DNA from: an uncultured Akkermansia sp.
Lineage (GTDB): Bacteria > Verrucomicrobiota > Verrucomicrobiia > Verrucomicrobiales > Akkermansiaceae
Reading direction: 5' to 3'
NCBI GenBank assembly: GCA_905200945.1
Contig: CAJKMG010000010.1
Coordinates: 28,887-92,886, forward strand
Length of the DNA stretch: 64,000 bases
Shown here: piece by piece, positions 61,231 through 64,000 of the stretch
Numbering within the stretch: the stretch's first letter is position 1
Layout: each line of letters opens with the position of its first letter
Translations under genes and position numbers: made by a program
The notes under the pieces: model-generated
What the model was told of the DNA's origin: nothing
What the model saw: the letters and a program-made list of their open reading frames with translations, nothing else
Databases searched by the model: none

Positions 61231-63462
61231 CTACCAGCCAAGAACAAATTTCCTCTGGATTTTAGCAAGAAGAAGCACTTTGCGGATCATCGTCCGGGTT
61301 TCGTTGAGCAGGTTGAGATAGAGCAGGGCCCGTCGCATATCGGAGGCATCTTCCGAACGCAGGATAATCTGCTGTTTGACGGCCTCCGCAAATTCCTCAT
61401 CCAGAGCATCCATGCCTGCCAGGCACTCGTCCAGCCCGGTATAGTCATTGCTTTCCATCATTTCCCGGAAACGGGGGTAGAGGGAGGAAACGCGGCTGTT
61501 CATTCCCCGCAGAAGCTCTATCCTTTCCAAATCCAGCCCTTCATGGTTGTTATCTATATAGGCATGGCTGGTCGTAGTAATATTGGAGAGGGATTCAAAG
61601 ACGGATGTAGCGTATTCCACCATCTGCACATAGCGTTTGCCGCGGTCAGCCTCTTTATCCGGGAGTTCCCGGACAACCGGCATGACTTCCATCGCCATTT
61701 TATCGCTCAGGGAACGGCGGATGCCGCGCGCTTCCTTCCGGAGTTTTTTCAGCCTCTTCCGGTCCTCCACATTCAGGGCCTCCAGATTCATTTCATAGAT
61801 TTCCGCCATGCGCTTCATCAGCTCAATAATTTCCTCATTGTAGCGTGCGGCGGCGGCCGGATCCCGGTAACTGGCGGCCTGCGCCTGAGCCGCAGCCTGG
61901 GTTCTTTTACGATGAAGCCTGGAACTTTTCAGAAGAAGGAAAGCCGCCAGAGAACACATGGAGATGATGCCGAAGAGGCCGCCATACAGGATGCAGGCCG
62001 CCACAATGAAGCACAAGGAAAACGCGGCAAAGGCCGTAAAGAACCACCCTGAAATCACCGTAATCACCCCGGTGATGCGGTACACGGCGCTGTCCCGCCC
62101 CCAAGCCTTGTCCGCCAAGGAGGAACCCATCGCCACCATGAACGTTACATACGTGGTGGAAAGTGGAAGCCGAAGGGACGTGGCCAGAGAAATCAGCAGG
62201 GCGGCCACAGTCAAATTCACGGAAGCGCGAATGAGGTCGAAAGAAGCACCGTTATCCGTTCCTTCCGGCACAGGAAGGAAGCGTTTTTCAATAAACCTCC
62301 CAACGCAGGCAGGCATGATTTTTTCCACCGCGCGGGAAGCATTCAGGGCATAGCGCACCGCCATGCGGGCCGGAGGGACGGAGCCGAACCGCTCTACTCC
62401 CCCGCCCTGCCTCGCCAGATTGACTTCCGTATCCGTAACGGTTTGCGCCTTTTTGGAGAACATGAGGGACAGCACCATGATGACGCCCGCACCCAGCAGG
62501 TAACGCCAATCCGCCGTGACGGGGGCCATCAGACCTCCCATGGACAGGGCGGAAAGATCCGCCCCCTGCGCCGCGGCGGCGGACGCAATTTCCATGGAAG
62601 ACTGCCCCGCCATGAAAACGCCGATGAAGTTGACCAGGTCATTCCCGGCAAAGGAAAGGGCCAGCGCCATGGTGCCCGCGAGAACTGATACTTTCAGGAT
62701 ATTGACTTTGCAAAGATACTGGAGCACGGCCATCAGGGCGGCCCAGAATGCCAGGCTGCAGCAAACGTACAGCCAGATATGGGCGTCCAGGTGGCGGATC
62801 ATGTCCTTGGTGACCAGAGTGCTTCCCTTCAACCCCTTGAAAATGGCGAAGTAAGTGATAGCCGTCAGGGCCACGCCGCACCAGGCGGCACCTAGGTATT
62901 TGAAGGTTTTTTGATAGTTGAAGGAGAAGATGAGGCGGGAAATCCACATAACCGTCATCCCGCAAATGAAAGCGATAAAAACGGAGGAAAAAATGCCGGA
63001 GATGATCGCCAAGGCTTTGGAGGAATTGATGTAGCTGGACAATTCCTGCGCAACGCCCGGTTCCCCGGACCAAATTTTAAGGAGGGCCGCAGCCACAGCA
63101 CCGCCCAGCAGTTCAAAAACAATGGAAACCGTGGTGGAAGTGGGAAGGCCGAACGTGTTGAAAACGTCCAGCAGTATGACATCCGTCAACATGACTGCCA
63201 GAAAGATCAGCATGATGTCATGGAAAGAAAACTGGGCCGGCATGAATACGCCGCTTCTGGCGATTTCCATCATGCCGCTGGAGAACAAAGAGCCGACGAT
63301 GATGCCCAAAGCGGCCACCAGCACAATCGTCCTGCGAGGAGCGGCCTTGGAACCGACGGCGGAGTTCAAAAAGTTGGCGGCGTCATTGGAAACTCCAACA
63401 ACGAGGTCGAAGCAGGATAACACCAGTATCAGTCCTATGATGAAGTAATAGATTGGATCCAT
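61231..63462 (-). CDS. PiT-family inorganic phosphate transporter fused to PhoU-like domain
   Basis: A 743-residue protein. The first part has about 10-12 membrane segments with the two PiT signatures GVSNDAANFLNSAVGSKAA near 23-41 and SFAGNDLVNFIGVFM near 273-287, and repeated inner helices (LPTSTTVSIVFELLGG, LPLSTTYVTFMVAMGSS). From about 540 a soluble helical domain with segments such as YNEEIIELMKRMAEIYEMNLEALN, KLRKEARGIRRSLS and DSNDYTGLDECLAGM-like helices resembles PhoU/DUF47. In other bacteria DUF47 proteins are separate genes next to pit. I infer phosphate uptake with built-in control. Start: ATG at 63462. Confidence 0.9.
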   Translation of the reverse strand: MDPIYYFIIGLILVLSCFDLVVGVSNDAANFLNSAVGSKAAPRRTIVLVAALGIIVGSLFSSGMMEIARSGVFMPAQFSFHDIMLIFLAVMLTDVILLDVFNTFGLPTSTTVSIVFELLGGAVAAALLKIWSGEPGVAQELSSYINSSKALAIISGIFSSVFIAFICGMTVMWISRLIFSFNYQKTFKYLGAAWCGVALTAITYFAIFKGLKGSTLVTKDMIRHLDAHIWLYVCCSLAFWAALMAVLQYLCKVNILKVSVLAGTMALALSFAGNDLVNFIGVFMAGQSSMEIASAAAAQGADLSALSMGGLMAPVTADWRYLLGAGVIMVLSLMFSKKAQTVTDTEVNLARQGGGVERFGSVPPARMAVRYALNASRAVEKIMPACVGRFIEKRFLPVPEGTDNGASFDLIRASVNLTVAALLISLATSLRLPLSTTYVTFMVAMGSSLADKAWGRDSAVYRITGVITVISGWFFTAFAAFSLCFIVAACILYGGLFGIISMCSLAAFLLLKSSRLHRKRTQAAAQAQAASYRDPAAAARYNEEIIELMKRMAEIYEMNLEALNVEDRKRLKKLRKEARGIRRSLSDKMAMEVMPVVRELPDKEADRGKRYVQMVEYATSVFESLSNITTTSHAYIDNNHEGLDLERIELLRGMNSRVSSLYPRFREMMESNDYTGLDECLAGMDALDEEFAEAVKQQIILRSEDASDMRRALLYLNLLNETRTMIRKVLLLAKIQRKFVLGW

Positions 63463-63564
63463 ATGCGTAATAAACGGCCATCTATTACAGGAGGCCGCTT
63501 CCGCACGCCCGTTTTAAAACGTGAACATTCCGTCACACTTTCCACTCCCCCCGTTGCAGGACCT

Positions 63565-63598
63565 AAAAAAGAGGAGGGCGGATTCATCCGCCCTCCTC
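63565..63598 (-). terminator. Terminator of the PepSY-like gene
   Basis: A perfect 12-bp stem (63571-63582 with 63587-63598) with loop TTCA; six T residues follow on the minus strand. It is 27 bases after the stop. Confidence 0.9.
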
Positions 63599-63624
63599 CC
63601 GTTTTCGTCAAATGAACAAAAATC

Positions 63625-64000
63625 CTAACGGTCTATATGAAGAATATTTCCGTCAGGGGCAATCAGCACATCATAATCATCACGGCTGTCCGCAACTTCC
63701 ACCTTGTAACGGACAAGTTCTCCTTCAGTAATTTTCTCCGCTTCCTTAATCCGGCATCCCGGATAACGCTTCAAAACGGATGAACTGACGGCTTCCGGGA
63801 GAGAGGAAGCAGCTATTTCTTCCTTAATCCGCACAATTTTCCCATCAGGGGAAACCTTAACGTCAAACTGGAATCCGTTAATTCTAAATTCGGCTTCGTA
63901 AATCCTTTTCAAGCCATGCATTTCAGAGTCCCATTCAATGAAACCGGCGTTCGGATAAGCTCCCTTAATGCTGGAAACGGCGGCCGCCGGAACGGAAGAT
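63625..64000 (-). CDS. PepSY-like (BLIP-fold) protein, partial at window edge
   Basis: The frame stays open to the right edge of the window, so the true start lies beyond it. The visible 125 residues hold two repeats of the PepSY-like pattern: IKGAYPNAGFIEWDS...YEAEFRINGFQFDVKVSPDG and VLKRYPGCRIKEAEKI...YKVEVADSRDDYDVLIAPDG, ending in GNILHIDR. Proteins of this type are usually secreted and small, and some inhibit proteases or bind metals; no function is assigned here. A strong terminator follows. Confidence 0.8.
   Translation of the reverse strand, partial: SSVPAAAVSSIKGAYPNAGFIEWDSEMHGLKRIYEAEFRINGFQFDVKVSPDGKIVRIKEEIAASSLPEAVSSSVLKRYPGCRIKEAEKITEGELVRYKVEVADSRDDYDVLIAPDGNILHIDR

Noticed and set aside
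1..64000. CRISPR array, prophage, insertion sequence or secondary-metabolite cluster
   Set aside because: No repeated spacer pattern, integrase, transposase, structural phage gene or synthase was found on either strand.

Overview
The window looks like a chromosomal segment of an Akkermansia-type bacterium (Verrucomicrobiota). The reasons are a GC-rich Gram-negative gene set (LptD, NlpE-like lipoprotein, outer-membrane barrels), a PEP-CTERM sorted protein, several secreted glycan- or protein-degrading enzymes, sialic-acid-type Kelch mutarotases, and many secreted proteins with no clear family. The assignment is inference from gene content; no rRNA is present. Most of the window is ordinary chromosome with small accessory patches. 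No phage, insertion sequence or CRISPR array was seen. || Layout. 0-6 kb: a zinc-ribbon bactofilin coupled to a short UvrA-like ATPase, then an IdeS-like cysteine protease with a PEP-CTERM tail and a Sel1-repeat protein. 6-8.7 kb: argC-argJ-ykgJ-like operon. 8.8-11.5 kb: tRNA-Pro(GGG) and a polar amino-acid ABC importer whose binding protein and permease are one polypeptide. 11.6-14.6 kb: two related secreted proteins (one with an amber codon inside its signal peptide), a P-loop kinase, and a relic of an isochorismatase-like hydrolase. 14.7-18.4 kb: TPR protein, two pseudouridine synthases, nitroreductase. 18.7-25.3 kb: a minus-strand run of glycosidase, metzincin protease with NPCBM domain, and lptD. 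25.4-28 kb: mdh and ugd. 28-31.3 kb: outer-membrane barrel, small membrane protein, NlpE-like lipoprotein in an AT-rich patch, tRNA-Phe and tRNA-Pro(UGG). 31.4-37 kb: membrane protein, rpmE2, tilS, pta, hisK-like phosphatase, secreted coiled-coil protein. 36.9-41.7 kb: a leaderless Kelch mutarotase, a Kelch-MFS fusion, and a secreted zinc-protease-like protein. 41.8-51.2 kb: mfd, a Ser/Thr kinase, a GH97 enzyme, a TraB/GumN protein. 51.4-55.2 kb: pgk, gap, ruvA, a two-HTH protein. 55.8-60.6 kb: a polysaccharide-export set (export lipoprotein-like protein, tyrosine autokinase, barrel, Ala-rich secreted protein). 60.7-64 kb: two tRNA-Gly genes, a PiT-PhoU fusion transporter, and a partial PepSY-like protein. 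|| How the parts fit. The Kelch pair with the MFS carrier, the GH97 enzyme, the NPCBM protease and the other glycosidase fit growth on host glycoprotein glycans. The IdeS-like protease could act on host or self proteins; its PEP-CTERM tail suggests exosortase processing, a system that in other bacteria goes with exopolysaccharide export genes like those at the far end. Ugd supplies UDP-glucuronate for surface glycans and LptD places LPS. || The most unusual items are the IdeS/PEP-CTERM protein, the Kelch-MFS fusion, matching Cys-rich C-terminal tails on the adjacent glycolytic enzymes Gap and Pgk, and the UvrA-like protein without its insertion domain.
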